A stretch of DNA of 64,000 bases from Jaminaea rosea (GCF_003144245.1 NW_020289980.1:62001-126000); one strand, 5' to 3'. Positions 22,274-34,237 are shown, counted from the stretch's first letter. Notes: generated from the letters alone by a model not told the origin. Made by a program: numbers and translations.

Positions 22274-24027
22274 CTACTGCGGGACGCTCAAGCCCACGAC
22301 AGGCGCGGGCGCCAGCGTGGCAGCCTCAGCTCCCCTCCTCTGCTCTGTACCACTAAAGCTCGCCGCATTCCTGGCAAAGACACGGGGCATCGGGAATGGG
22401 TGGGCGATGGACGCGGTGATGGTAGCCTTGCCTTGATCCTCGGCAGGTAGCTCTGCAGGCACGCCACTGGATCCCAGACTAGTGTCGAAGGCCCGCAGTG
22501 GCGCCTGATCCGAGTTGCTGCGAGCGAGAAGGGAGCGAGGTCCCACGGGGCCAGGGTGAGAAGGGAGCTCCGTGGGCGCGGCTGCAGCCATGGCGGTGGG
22601 GGTGGAGGGCAAGGTAGGCGTGACGCATGACGATGACGACGCTGGTGAGGAGGAGCCAGCGGTAGATGGGCGCGAGGGCGTCTCCGCTGCTCTGAGCTGC
22701 AGAACCGAAGCGGGAAGAGCAGGTGCGAGAGAGCGAAGCCCACCATTGCGGTAGCGCTCTTGCTGAACTTGCTCCGAGGCGGTCATCATCGAAGTTGAGG
22801 ATGATGCCGAGAATGGCTGTGGCTGAGGCTGCGGCTGGCTGGGGGCCTGAATCTGAGCATTCGCCCGTGCCTGCTGCTTCGCCTGCGCCTGTGCCAATTT
22901 CCTTGTCCATCCCTCCCATTCATCCGACTTGACATTCAGATCCCACTTGATTGCTGCCAGAAATTCGCGCTCCACTGAGCCCAACTCCTTGAGCGGCAAG
23001 CCCGTAATCTTGCTCCACGCCTTGTTCGAATAGTTGCGATCCTGCAGGAACTTGGCTGCCACCATGACCGCTGCGAGGAAGTTGCGTCTTCCACACAAAA
23101 GGTGGTGGAAAGCCGCCTGCCTCTCGGCCTTGAAAATGGCCATGGTCGGATCGACGTAGCTTTTGCGCTGCATGCTGGCAAACTGAAGGCGCGTCTTGCG
23201 CACAGTCGGCGCGGCGCGAACGCAGTAGAGCAAGGCGGCTTGGAGGGTCGAGCAGGAGGTGCGACTACGTCGGAGCGTTTCTCGAATGAAGAGTTGGAGA
23301 GGGAGCGAAGAGGCTGAGCAGCCGACATCGATCGGTTGCTCGGCGAGGGGAAGGGGCGCGTGCCAAATTGCATCGATCGTCGCAACGGCAGAATCTGTGA
23401 ATGGGTGTTTGGGGAAGAGGTGAGTACGATAGTGCGAGGGCATAGGGACTGGGTGAAGGGTGCAAGCGAATACTCACCGACCAAGGAGTCGACCACTGAG
23501 CCCTTCACTCGGGTTGAATCGAGGGAAGCAGGGATAGCCGCAGACTGGCTGCTAATTGGACTCGGGTCGCGACTGCTTAGCCCAAAAGCTTTGACAGCTC
23601 CATCAAGGCCGGTAATATCGGTGGCGGATGTGGTGTGTGGAAGAGATGCTGCAGTGCAAGCCGTCTCCTCGCGAAGGCAGCGCACAGCCTTCCGCTTACT
23701 CTCGCTAGGCGAAGGGCAGGAACGACATTCTTCGTCTGAGGCTTGTGAAGTAGCTGGCGAGTCCGAATCGGCGTCGCTTGAGTTCCACTCGCTCGACGAG
23801 AGCGAAGCGCTGTCCGTCAGAGACGACGAGCCAGAAGAAGAGGAGACTGAGTTGGATCGCGACCTCTTGCCGCAGACCTGTGGACGAGACCACGGGCCTG
23901 CGGCCGCGCTTTCCTTTGCATCGGTGTAGTTGCTAGGAGATGCGACGAGGTACGAAGAGGATGAGGTTGAGAAGGCGTCGTCATGTGCAGCCATAGTGGC
24001 GCGTGACGACGACGGTACTGCGAGCAT
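22274..24027 (-). CDS. PHO85-type (Pcl1/2-like) cyclin
   Basis: Cyclin partner for a Pho85/CDK5-type kinase, probably acting at G1 and in polarised growth. Minus-strand exons 24027-23478 and 23394-22274 join in phase 1 to give 556 residues. The N-terminal ~180 residues are Ser/Thr/Asp-rich; the cyclin box spans about 188-310, with LFIRETLRRSR, then FLAAVMVAAKFLQDRNYSN and SKITGLPLKELGSVEREFL, the usual Pcl signature, and IKWDLNV. The Gln/Pro/Ser-rich C-terminus is family-untypical filler. Two possible starts lie 33 nt apart (24027, 23994). The Pcl1/2 versus Pcl6/7 distinction was not resolved. Confidence 0.85.
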
Positions 24028-25864
24028 GGTCGCAAATGACGATGCTCAGCAGTCAATGGCCACTAAGGAATTGTCCCGAGTAGATGACGAAGGTGACGGC
24101 GAACAACGAAGACGCGACACCGTGACGTTGCTACGAGGGCCTGCGAAATTGCGTGCTTGCGACGACACTAGGAAGCGAAAGTGGGCGGTTGTGGCGGTGG
24201 CGACGGGGGGTGTGACGAACGCAACTGACGAGGCCGGCGAGTCTGGTGAATGGAGAGACCGCAGAGCGACCGAGTAGACGTAACGACGTCGAGTGAAGGG
24301 GTGTTTGTAGTGGTGATGAAGTGGGCGCGAGTGGCGAGTGAGACACGCGCGGCCGTGTGTGTGACGATAGCCTTTGACGACGAAACCAACGGGTGAACGG
24401 ACGGGAGATTGGTGGTGACGAGGGCGCAACTGAATGGCTCTCGATGACGGTGTGCAAAGGCCAAGAGGAGTGGGTGACTACGCGATGGCGAGGTCAGGGA
24501 TCTCCTCTGTGACTCTCTGGTGACGTCGTTGTATCTCTCCTATGTCCGTTGCTGTGTAACTGGATGGTGCGCTCGAGGCGCTTAGTGCGCAATGACGACA
24601 GTCTCTGCGTTGAACATGGTGGTGGCGATGATGGAGGAGGGGGGAAAAAGAGGTCGAAAGTTGAGAAGTAGTACTGAAGTGGCCGCTAAGGACTCAGCGC
24701 AGCGCAGCAGGTGGTGGCTGAGCAGCGGATGGAGATGGCGACAGCGATGTCACGTCGAGTCGCTTTCGAGTCGAAGCGGCGTGCTTGATAGACGTTGTCT
24801 CTGGTAGCGGTGGCGTGATTGACGATGGCGTCTAATGGGCCATGTTATGAGGGAAGCAAGAGGGCAATCCGGTTAACGCTACGTCGCCGTGAGTCACTCT
24901 GTCGTAGGAGGCAGTCTACCGGACGAGACGGCGGATGCTGGGCGAGCGGCGGCGAGGTGCGGTGCAGGCGCTGTGCTGCGAGTCGAGCAGGTGGCGACAG
25001 AGGAGCAGGGCGACGGCAGAGCGGGGCCCAGCCCACACATCCCACAAGAGTCAACTCAAATCGAACGGGCCGGGTGGCGGGGCGGGCGGGCAGCCTGACC
25101 CTGTGCCGCGTGGCCCAAGCTCAGTTCGAGGTCGACTGAGAGTTTGAGAATTGGTCTGAGGGCTCAGCTTCCGTTCCGTTTCGTACTGTCGACCCTCATC
25201 GCAATCGCGACGACGCCGCCAAGTGAGATGCACACGTCCCTGCGTACCTCGGCGCCGTCAATGCCGTTGGCTGTGGATCCAAGATGCCGGTCAATCAAGG
25301 GGCTCGGTGGGTTCGAGCGAGCCAGAACGTGATGGCCCTGATCATCTGACCATCTCACGTCCCTATGCTGATCACAATACCAGCCAGCTCTTGGGCCACG
25401 GAGCAAGCTGGCCCGGCGTAGTTGCGATGATCCGCTGCAGGACCTCGCGGCGGCAGATTCGTCGTCGTCGCGACGCTAGCAATTCATTGACGAGGCCGAG
25501 GTCAATTAGAGATGTTGTAGGCGGCGAACACGTTTGAAGGTCCATTGCTATTGTCGTTGTCACCGACTTTCCCTTGTCAAGCGTACCCACCTCCCTTCCT
25601 TTCTCGGTGCCTCTACGCATCTCAACCCTATTTGGAACCCAGGCCGCCCCTTCTCAAGATTCTCGTCGTGTCGTTGGACTTTGCCTGACGCCCTCCTTGC
25701 TTGCTCGCCTGCTTGCCTACTTGCCGCCCACCCGCCCGCCGACGCGCCGCCCCGCCGCCGTCAATCGCTGCTTGGCCCTGCCCAAGGCTGCAAGGCTCGA
25801 CTTTCTTCCTGATCGACGTCGCGAGCGCTTCGTTGTCCCCCTCCTTATTCCCAACACTGCGATC
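24028..25864. promoter_or_regulatory. 1.84-kb divergent region, cyclin / ceramide synthase
   Basis: No coding region recognised on either strand; frames here are Arg/Ser-rich and lack family motifs. The part next to the cyclin has repeated GACGACG-like sequence, and the part next to the ceramide synthase is pyrimidine-rich. The length suggests a long regulatory leader for the cyclin, but no specific site is recognised. Confidence 0.45.
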
Positions 25865-27759
25865 ATGGCCAAGGGAAGCCGTAGCAAAGGGCAAGCGGCC
25901 AAGGCGCAGCATCAGAATCAGCAACAGCACGGCCCTAGATCGAGCTCCTCTTCCTCATCATCACCCTCGTCGTGGGAGCATCGCAAACGCGGTCCCAGGA
26001 GAAGAAAGGCGTCCGAAGTCTCTCTTGATAGACAGCTAGGTGAGAGCGGGACGTGTCCTGCAATATCACCATCTCACCTGCTGACCATCAAACTCTTCTT
26101 CTCCAACGGCCGCCAGAATGGCCCCTCTACACCCTCGCAGCTCTCTTGGTCTGCCACGCCCTCTCTGGCACAGGCTCCCTCTCCCTCGCCCACCTCTCTG
26201 CCCACCTCCCCTACTCGATACAGAAGCTCCTGCCCACCTGGGCGCGTACTCTGCCCAATCTCGCGCCATTCGCCTCAGACGTACCGAATGCCTCGCACGA
26301 CTTGAAGAGCTTCTTCTTCGGTAGCGGAGGCGGGAGCGCAGCGTGGCTGGAGGGCCAGGCTGGGCCCTTTCGCAGCGAGGCAGCAGGCTTCGGCCACCCA
26401 CTCACAGCGCTGCATACATTCACCAAGGCGTGTCTGGGTCTGTCGTACGCCGTTCGACCTGCGAGCTCATCATCATCAGCAGCAGCACAGGAGCTGCCTT
26501 TAGGTCACCCTGCACCAGAGCCCTGGGCCTGGCTTGTGGGGCAGCCGGACACCCTCTACTCCAAGGGCGCAAAGGACGTCCTCTACGTCCTCACCTGGAT
26601 TCTCGTCTGGACTGCGCTACGAGCCGCCGTCATTCGATACATGCTCGTTCCCCTCGGTACGCGCTGGGTGACCCGCCCACGCCCGCAGCCAGGCAAGGCT
26701 CACCCCTCGCTGCGCGACCGAAAGCTCTGGCACAAGTCCGTAACCCGCTTCGCTGAGCAAGGGTGGGCCGTCGTATTCTACATTGCTTCGTGGTCCCTCG
26801 GCCTGCACATTGCCCATCAATCGTCTTACTGGCTCAACCCATCAGGCTTCTGGCAGGGCCACCCGCACCTCGAGCTGGAGGGCATCGTCAAATTCTATTA
26901 CTTGACGCAATGCGCCTACTGGTTCCACATGCTCATCGTCATCAATGTAGAGGCAAGACGAAAAGACCATTGGCAGATGTTCTCCCACCACATCATCACA
27001 ATCGCCCTCCTCGTGGGGTCATATCGCGCCCACTTCACGCGAGTGGGCAATGCCGTCCTGTGCCTAATGGACCCATCGGATATCCTCCTCTCCTTGGCCA
27101 AGTGCCTCCGCTACGTAGGCATGCAGACGCTCTGCGATGTGGCATTTGGAGTCTTTATGCTGAGCTGGATCGTCACGCGTCATGTCCTGTACTGCGTGCT
27201 GCTGTGGAGCAGCATCAAGACGATCCCTCGCCACCTCTTCGCCCTGGCCACAGCGGGCGCCGACCCGGCTATGGTCCGCATAGACTGGTCGCGCGGTCTG
27301 CCCGGCCTCGTCGAGCAGTTCTACGACGAAGCTCTTCCGGCGAATGCGGCGCTTGTGGCTCTGCTGGTCGCGCTGCAGGTCATCCTGCTCCTCTGGTTCG
27401 CCATGATTGTGCGCGTGGCCTACAAGGTTATCACTGGGTCGGGAGCATCTGATACCAGGAGCAGTGGAGAGGAACTGAGTGATGAGGATGAGAGGGAGGT
27501 CAGTAGGCAGGAGGAAAAGGAAGCGGCTGCGCGTAGAAGGGTGGGAGGTGGGGAGAAGGGGTCAAGTAAGCCAGTGGCTGCCAACTCTTCGCCGCAACAG
27601 TCTACCCCGACGGCGACAGCAGCAGCAGCAGCAGCAGCATCAGCGACGCCGAGAGCAGCAGCTGTTCAGCCATTCGCACGATCAGAGACAAATGGCACCG
27701 CGGGAGGAGGTGGAGCGGGAGGAGGGGGAAAGAAACGCTCAGGCAAGAAGCGAAAGTAG
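25865..27759 (+). CDS. LAG1: Ceramide synthase (LAG1/LAC1, TLC domain)
   Basis: Endoplasmic reticulum multi-pass enzyme that N-acylates sphingoid bases with acyl-CoA to make ceramide. Exons 25865-26039 and 26117-27759 join in phase 1 to give 605 residues. A basic, Gln/Ser-rich N-terminus precedes the first helix (LYTLAALLVCHAL). The TLC domain at about residues 245-445 carries the Lag motif, including WQMFSHHIITIALL with its paired histidines, and MDPSDILLSLAKCLRY. The C-terminus is a Ser/Ala/Gly-rich tail ending in a lysine-rich KKRSGKKRK, resembling an ER retention-type tail. The two yeast paralogues LAG1 and LAC1 cannot be distinguished here. Confidence 0.93.
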
Positions 27760-27954
27760 CAGTCCCGATCAAAGCAGAAAGAAGAGTGACAAGGGTAATG
27801 CAGGGTTTATGCAATGCTTATCACATCTCGTGCTCTTGTCTAGCAGAACTATGCTGGTCATATTGCACTGTTTGTACTATGATCGTGTAGGTGGGGTATA
27901 TGCTTCTGACTCCTCTGCCTCCGAGCAACCAACCTCGAGTTCCACCTCGAACCT
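27760..27954. terminator. Convergent 3' spacer, ceramide synthase / LRR gene
   Basis: A 195-bp spacer between two convergent stops, with AT-richer sequence than its neighbours (around 27800-27900). It must hold both polyadenylation sites. Confidence 0.4.
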
Positions 27955-30063
27955 CTACGAAGAGGGGTCCCTCCTCTCCACGCGCTTCCCTCCTGATCCA
28001 CCAGCCACTACCGCGCCGGCTCCACCGCCAGAACTCAACACCCTCATCCAATCATCGCCGACCTCCTTCTTCAGCCGCTCGATGCGCGCCCTCAGCTCCA
28101 GACTGCTACCTGCCACCTGGTTCTGGGCTGAGCCTGGAGTTCCCGCTTGCCCAAGCGCGGGTGAGGAAGCTCGAGGTGTAGCGGGCGATTGGGCCCGCTT
28201 CTTGCTTGGAGAGTGAGGGCGAGCGCTGTTCTTGCGAGAGCGTGGCACAGCTTCTGTTGTGATGGCGTGCTCCTGTGTCGTCTTCGCCTTTCTTTCTGCT
28301 TCTGAGGGACCGGTACCGAGTACTTTCCGCTTAAGCTGCTCAGCCTCGCTGACTTCCATGGATGGCTCTGGCGTGGAAGACATCGCAGCCTCATCGTCCC
28401 CTCGCACCACCGTGGCGAGATTGCGCTGCTTGCGCGGGCTCTGTGGTCGCCTGACACTGCCGGTGTGAGTCGTCTTGCGGTGATGCTGGCTCCCTGTCCT
28501 CGCGCGATGCTTGACAGCGACGATCTGGGCACTCGGCCCTGCTTCACTGCCTTCCCCAGCTGGCGTATCCCTATCGCCCGCACCCGCTACTCCGGCTGAT
28601 GGCCATGCCTTTCCTCCACTCTCACTACCTCTTCCTTTCCTCGCCCTCCTCGCTCCCACCGGCACTCTCTCCTCCACTCTCCCCTTCTCAAACCAGCCCA
28701 CTCCCTCCCCATCGAGCCTCACGCTCCCCTCCCCATCCAGTGGCCAACCTTCCTTCAGGAACTCAGCAAGCACCTCAACTCGCCAGTCTTTGTACTCCTC
28801 GCACAAGGGGTTGCCCTTCACCCACACGTCGCGCAGCGATTCGAGGGAGGCGGCGAGCCTTCCGAGCTCGTCGGCTTCGTAGATGAGATTGTCTCTGAGG
28901 TCCACTTGGCGGAGGGATGTCAGGCTGTCGAGACCGGAGAGGGACGTGATACGATTGCCGCGTAGCTTGAGCGTGCGTAGCACCCCGGTTTCGCCTAGGC
29001 AGGCAGCCGCTCCTCTCGTGTCCTCGATGAGGTTTCCGGAGAGGTCCAGAGAGACGAGCCGTGTGAGGTGGGAGAGGGAGGAGGGGATGCTGATGAGGAG
29101 GTTGTGTGATAGGTCGAGCGAACGGAGTGAGGGAAGGGGCAAGGAGGGAAAGAATGTAAGGGAAGAGGAAGGGAGGCAAAGGGAGGAGAGGAAGTGCCAG
29201 GCTAGTTGGGGGAGCTGGTCCTTGTTGGCTTGGCCGTTGGACGCCGAGGTGGAAGCCGCCCCTTCTTCATCTACCGTCTCTCCATCTGCTGCCCTTCTAC
29301 GTGCGACATCTCTGACGACGTGATCCACGAAAAAGTCCTCAACATCCTCGACGCCACTTCTGCAGAGGCTCAGTGACCTCAACTGACAGCTTAACCGATC
29401 CCATCCGCTGACCCCTCGTGGATCAACATCAGTGAAGCTCAGCAGATGCAGATTCCTAAAGACATCCAGCGGCGTCAAAGTCGTCGGACCACCAGTGATA
29501 GCCTCGTCCTCGAAGCCCTCGATCAGCCCCGTAGCAGGTGAGGGTACAAGATCTAAGGCAGGGAGCTTAGTGAAGGCAGAATAGATGTACTTGAGCTGCG
29601 CGCTCGGGCTCGGCGGCTCGGTAGGGGTGGATGAGAACCAGGAGGAGGTTGTCGAGGCGGCTCCGCTGAGGGAGATGCGGGAGAATGCGGAGCGTACGCT
29701 GTGCAAGCTCATCGTCTCTGGATTGAGGAAAGTCGAAGTTGGCCGTGAGGGAGTCGTTGATGACGAAGAGGCCCCTTGTTCGTTTGAGGAAATGTAGGCA
29801 AATGTGCTTCTTGCCCTACTCCTGCTCGAGGCGGGCAGAGGTTCGTCGAGGGATCCGGCGGAGAGGCCTAGAGCGTCGAAGCGCAGAAGCAGATAGCTGA
29901 GGTGATGAAGAGAGATTGCAAACGGCTTTGGGGGAATAACAGTGCGTGCTTTTGACGACGAGGACGAAGGCAGCACTGCGCCGCTGAGCTGTTTCTCATT
30001 CTGGCGGATGTACCTTGCAAGGGAGAGGATGTAGCTGTCCCCCGACTGGGTTTGGCTATCCAT
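27955..30063 (-). CDS. Leucine-rich repeat protein of unknown function
   Basis: Continuous minus-strand frame of 702 residues from ATG 30063. The N-terminus ([19 protein letters not shown], then [17 protein letters not shown]) looks like a conserved helical region. At about 300-430 there are five or six LRRs of the SDS22-like kind ([68 protein letters not shown]), closed by a cap-like [11 protein letters not shown]. The rest is basic and disordered, ending in a short amphipathic helix ([22 protein letters not shown]). The N-terminal region followed by LRRs recalls STK11-interacting protein, but the match is not strong enough for a name. It is divergent from QNS1 across 242 bp. Confidence 0.8.
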   Translation of the reverse strand: MDSQTQSGDSYILSLARYIRQNEKQLSGAVLPSSSSSKARTVIPPKPFAISLHHLSYLLLRFDALGLSAGSLDEPLPASSRSRARSTFAYISSNEQGASSSSTTPSRPTSTFLNPETMSLHSVRSAFSRISLSGAASTTSSWFSSTPTEPPSPSAQLKYIYSAFTKLPALDLVPSPATGLIEGFEDEAITGGPTTLTPLDVFRNLHLLSFTDVDPRGVSGWDRLSCQLRSLSLCRSGVEDVEDFFVDHVVRDVARRRAADGETVDEEGAASTSASNGQANKDQLPQLAWHFLSSLCLPSSSLTFFPSLPLPSLRSLDLSHNLLISIPSSLSHLTRLVSLDLSGNLIEDTRGAAACLGETGVLRTLKLRGNRITSLSGLDSLTSLRQVDLRDNLIYEADELGRLAASLESLRDVWVKGNPLCEEYKDWRVEVLAEFLKEGWPLDGEGSVRLDGEGVGWFEKGRVEERVPVGARRARKGRGSESGGKAWPSAGVAGAGDRDTPAGEGSEAGPSAQIVAVKHRARTGSQHHRKTTHTGSVRRPQSPRKQRNLATVVRGDDEAAMSSTPEPSMEVSEAEQLKRKVLGTGPSEAERKAKTTQEHAITTEAVPRSRKNSARPHSPSKKRAQSPATPRASSPALGQAGTPGSAQNQVAGSSLELRARIERLKKEVGDDWMRVLSSGGGAGAVVAGGSGGKRVERRDPSS

Positions 30064-30305
30064 CGAGGGCGTTTGTTGCGTGGGATGCGGAAGGAGAAGG
30101 CGGAGGAGCAGGGGAAATGGGCAAATGAGGGAGCAAAGGGTGTCGCGGCAAGGCGGAGACGGCAAAGGCGGACCGGCAAGAAGGCAGGCCAAGGACGGAA
30201 GGGCGGACTCGCATCAGCCAGGCCAACCAACACACGGCCCTTCGGCTTCTCCACCTTCGCACTTTGCTTGTCTTTCTTCTAAACGACCTCTTCGCAATAG
30301 CAGTC
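30064..30305. promoter_or_regulatory. Bidirectional promoter, LRR gene / NAD+ synthetase
   Basis: 242 bp between two divergent ATGs. No specific element recognised. Confidence 0.5.
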
Positions 30306-32918
30306 ATGGGTCACCCAGTGTGAGCGTGGAGTCTTCGTCGTTAGCGGAATACTTCCACAGCTGCTCAACTTACTCCCTGCTCCCATCCAGCACCCTAGCC
30401 ACCTGCTCCCTAAATCAATGGGCCCTCGACTTCGCCGGCAACCTCCAACGAATCCTCCTCTCAATCCAGCAAAGCAAAGCTTTAGGCGCAAAGCTTCGTG
30501 TAGGGCCGGAGCTCGAGATTACAGGATATGGCTGCTTCGATCACTTCTTGGAAGGAGATACTGTCCTCCACTCGTGGCAAGTCCTCGCCCAAATCCTGGA
30601 GAGTGACGCAACGCACGGGATCGTATGCGATATTGGCATGCCAGTACTGCATCGCTCTACCCTGTACAACTGTCGCGTCCTCTGCTTGGACGGGAAGATC
30701 CTCTTCATCCGACCCAAGATGCATCTAGCCAATGATGGGAATTACAGGGAGATGCGATACTTCACCCCTTGGACTAGGCGGGGGGAGACCGACGACTTCT
30801 TTCTGCCGCGCATCGTTGCCAAGTCACAAGGGAGGGAAACGGTGCCGTTTGGCGATGCTGTGCTGGCTACCAGAGATACGGCCGTGGGAGTGGAGCTGTG
30901 TGAAGAGCTGTTCACTCCCAATAGCCCGCATGTCGCTATGGGTTTGGATGGGGTCGAGGTGAGCGTGCCGCGCAAGATGGCTCCTTCCTTTGCTTGGCCC
31001 CCGCATATGCTGATTCCCGATCGTGATCGTGACTCATGGCCCCTCCTCACCTGCAGATCTTCATCAACTCCTCCGGATCGCATCACGAGCTTCGCAAGTT
31101 GTACCGTCGCGTCGACTTGATCAAAGAGGCGACGCTCAAGCTCGGCGGTATCTACCTCTACGCCAATCAACAAGGTTGCGACGGTGATCGCCTCTACTAC
31201 GACGGTTGTCCACTCATCGCCCTCAATGGTAGCATTGTGGCGCAGGGCTCGCAATTCTCTCTCGATGATGTGCAGGTGGTGACTGCGACTGTGGATCTGG
31301 ATGATGTCAAAGCGGCGAGGTGTGCCAAGAGTAGGGGGATGCAAGCGGTGCAGAGTCGGGAGATTAACAACGGCAGAGGCTTCACGAGGGTGAAGGTTGA
31401 CTTTGACTTGGGGAAGCGAGACCAGGATCATGGGGGGGATGGCGACGACGACGACGTAGGTGGGAACAGCGGCGCCTCCGCTCGAACCGGCTCTGGCGCA
31501 GCCGACCCAGACGCGGTAGCCCTGGGCACTGCCGCCTCCTCCTCCTCCAATCGCACCTCCCAAGCACGCGACGGCGGTGACGTCTTCTACCACACCCCGT
31601 CAGAAGAGATAGCGCTCGGCCCCGCCTGCTGGCTCTGGGACTACCTCCGTCGCAGCAAGACTCAGGGTTACTTCATCCCCCTCTCCGGCGGCATCGACTC
31701 TTGTGCTACGTCAGTCATCGTCTACTCGATGTGCCGGCTTGTCTACCAAGCATGTCAAGGTCCCCGCCCTAATGCTCAAGTGCTGGAAGACGTAAGGAGG
31801 ATTTGCGGGGGAGCGACGAAGGAGAAATTGCCTGATGGTTGGGTGCCTTCCAGCCCTCAAGAGATTGCGAACCGGATCTTTGTTACTTGCTATATGGGCA
31901 CGGAGAACTCCAGCGCCGAGACGCGCAATCGCGCTCGCGACCTGGCTGCGGCAATTGGGTCGTATCATATTGACCTCAACATGGACATTGTAGTCACTGC
32001 GATCGTCAGCCTCTTTGCTATGGTATCGCAGCGCACACCACGCTTCAAGGTGCATGGTGGGACACCTGCCGAGAACCTTGCACTACAGAACATCCAGGCT
32101 AGATTGAGGATGTTGCTCGCGTACATGTTTGCCCAGTTGACTCCTTGGGTCAGGGGCGGAATGGGAAGCTTGCTCGTGTTGGGAAGCGCAAATGTCGATG
32201 AGAGGTGCGTGCGACCCCTCCGAGACGAGGATCTTGAGCTTCGCCAGCTGACACACTCGCTCCCCCTTCCCCCATTGGTCGCAGCTTGCGAGGCTACCTA
32301 ACCAAGTACGACTGCTCCTCCGCCGACGTGAATCCCATCGGTTCCATCTCCAAGACGGACCTCAAATCATTCATCGCCTACGCCCGCGATGCCTTCGACC
32401 TTCCCGTGCTCCACTCCTTCCTCACGGCCGTTCCGACTGCCGAGCTCGAGCCCATCACAAAGGACTACGTGCAGGCGGATGAAGCGGATATGGGCTTGAC
32501 ATACGATGAGCTCAGCGTCTTGGGAAGGCTCAGGAAGGTGGGCAAGTGCGGCCCTTACGGTATGTTGCTCAAGTTGCTTCAACAGCGAAAGGACTACAAT
32601 GCCGCAGCAGCACAAGCGCAGAGGACGACGTTGAACAAGAAGGAGGAGGAGGAGAAGTCAGCTTCAGCCCCACCACTGCTCCATCTTTCTCCGCGGGGAA
32701 TAATGGAGAAGGTCCAACTCTTCTTCACCATGTACGCCATCAATCGTCACAAGATGACCACCTTGACGCCGAGCTACCATGCGGAGAGCTACTCTCCCGA
32801 CGATAATCGCTTCGACCTCAGGCCATTCTTGTACAATGTCAGGTTCCCCTGGCAGTACGAGCGGATGGAGGCGAGGGTCAAGGGGGAGGAGGCCAGAGAG
32901 GCGGGCAAGAAGGAGTAG
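30306..32918 (+). CDS. QNS1: Glutamine-dependent NAD+ synthetase
   Basis: Last step of NAD+ synthesis: amidates nicotinic acid adenine dinucleotide with ATP and ammonia from glutamine. Exons 30306-30319 (14 nt), 30391-30958, 31057-32204 and 32285-32918 give 787 residues (yeast about 714). The tiny first exon yields the family start [19 protein letters not shown]. The N-terminal nitrilase triad falls at E45, K114 and C175, the same numbering as in the yeast enzyme. The synthetase half has [12 protein letters not shown] (ATP-binding) and later [30 protein letters not shown] Gly/Ser/Asp-rich insert at about 315-367 between the two domains is unusual in length. Confidence 0.96.
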
Positions 32919-33103
32919 ACGGGAGCCGGCGATTCGGAGGAGGCCGGAGGAGGCGGCAACACTGCAGCACAGAGGCCGTGAAGAATCGTCCTGCAATAGT
33001 GAACATGGTAATCAGCATTTGGTGACAAAGGAAGACGTTTCGATGAAAGGACTGTGCGTAGGGAACAAAGCAATGCGAATCTCGGCACCAAAGGCAGGGT
33101 TGA
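32919..33103. terminator. Convergent 3' spacer, QNS1 / gene 33104-34237
   Basis: 185 bp between convergent stop codons. Nothing else recognised. Confidence 0.4.
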
Positions 33104-34237
33104 TCACCCTTCGTACGAAGCAGCCCTTCCGAAGGGATTGCGCGTATGCAGCCTCGAGATGGGCGAAGATGGAAGACGAGGCCCACTACCGCCAAAGTGG
33201 GCATCGCGATGATCCTCGCTCCGCGATAGGTTCATCGAGGCTGACTTGGCAGGTGAGGGGGTGGCGGGTGGAGTTGTGGCCGCGTCCGGATCTGCGTCTG
33301 CGTCCGTGTCCGCGTCTGCGTTCGCTTGTAGTTCTGCAGGGTGAAAGGAAGGGTAATTGTAGGGTATATTTGCGTTCAAAGGTCGATAATCGTCTTGCAT
33401 GAGTGTCGTCGTGGTATCCGTGTGGTCATCGTGGGGAAAAGGAAAGTAAGGGGCTGCTGTCGCCGTATGGTCTTGCTGCTGAGGGTATCCTTGAAGTTGG
33501 TTCTGTTCGTCTTCCTCTACCTGCTGCTGTCTCTGCTGCTCCTCATCCTCATCCATCTGCATCTCCATGTTTCGCGCACCAAGCCAAGGTAGCGCTGCCT
33601 GTATCGTTGCGGGGCTCTTGTGCGCCAAGGGCGAGATGGAAAGGCCGTCAGCCGAGTGTGTTGCAGGCGGGGAGAGTAGGCCACCGTCATTCCCAATGGC
33701 TTGTCGCATGGATTGTAGCCTCGCCTTAGTGGGTGTGAGGTCGGGGTCGAGGTGTGCGTCGAAGAGGTGATGCTGCTGCTGCTGGTGGTGGTGGTGGTGG
33801 TGGTGCTGCTGCTGCGTCACTGGATCTTCGGCGCCTAGTGCTCCCCTCTCGGTCAGGCCATAATGATAGTATGCATCGCCCGCCGACTGGACTCTCCCCG
33901 GATGCTGTCCCAGCTGATGAGGTTGCTCAGTAGTCGTGGTGGCCGTGACGCTCAACCTGCTCAACTGCTCGGCCAAGGGAGCCTCGCCACGCGCTGTACC
34001 GCCGCCATCGAGCGATAGGGAAGCGGAGGACCAGTGGTGGTGGATACGCTGCGTGTGGGGATGCTGGTGCTGAGAATGGTGCCGCAGGTGGCGATGGCTC
34101 CTATGCTGCTTATTGACGAGTGCAATGGGTCGCCGAGGGGCGGGAGCTACTAGGTGGGGCCCTGAAGAGGTTGTGGCAGACATTGATAAGGAGGAAGAAG
34201 GCGAGCCTGACTTGGACGGAGGGGAGAGAGTGGCCAT
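33104..34237 (-). CDS. Unknown low-complexity His/Gln-rich protein
   Basis: Continuous 377-residue frame from ATG 34237, not recognised as any family. It is rich in His, Gln, Ser, Asp and Ala: a HHRSHRH-like region near 45-70, a Gln/His run at about 142-158, an acidic Gln run near 230-250, and Ala-Asp repeats near 310-325. The more complex central segment (PTKARLQSMRQAIGNDGGLLSPP, ISPLAHKSPATIQAALPWLGARN) and the C-terminus (RLHTRNPFGRAASYEG) look selected for sequence and may be linear motifs. No membrane segment. Composition suggests a disordered regulator or scaffold, but no function is claimed. It is divergent from VTI1 across 328 bp. Confidence 0.6.
   Translation of the reverse strand: MATLSPPSKSGSPSSSLSMSATTSSGPHLVAPAPRRPIALVNKQHRSHRHLRHHSQHQHPHTQRIHHHWSSASLSLDGGGTARGEAPLAEQLSRLSVTATTTTEQPHQLGQHPGRVQSAGDAYYHYGLTERGALGAEDPVTQQQHHHHHHHQQQQHHLFDAHLDPDLTPTKARLQSMRQAIGNDGGLLSPPATHSADGLSISPLAHKSPATIQAALPWLGARNMEMQMDEDEEQQRQQQVEEDEQNQLQGYPQQQDHTATAAPYFPFPHDDHTDTTTTLMQDDYRPLNANIPYNYPSFHPAELQANADADTDADADPDAATTPPATPSPAKSASMNLSRSEDHRDAHFGGSGPRLPSSPISRLHTRNPFGRAASYEG
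33771..33815. repeat. CTG/GGT triplet tract
   Basis: A compound trinucleotide tract in the coding region, encoding Gln and His on the minus strand (the Gln/His run of the unknown protein). Likely length-polymorphic. Confidence 0.8.

Noticed and set aside
25290-25335. GGTTCGAG string suggesting a tRNA T arm
   Set aside because: The flanks do not form the stem and no A box is present upstream.
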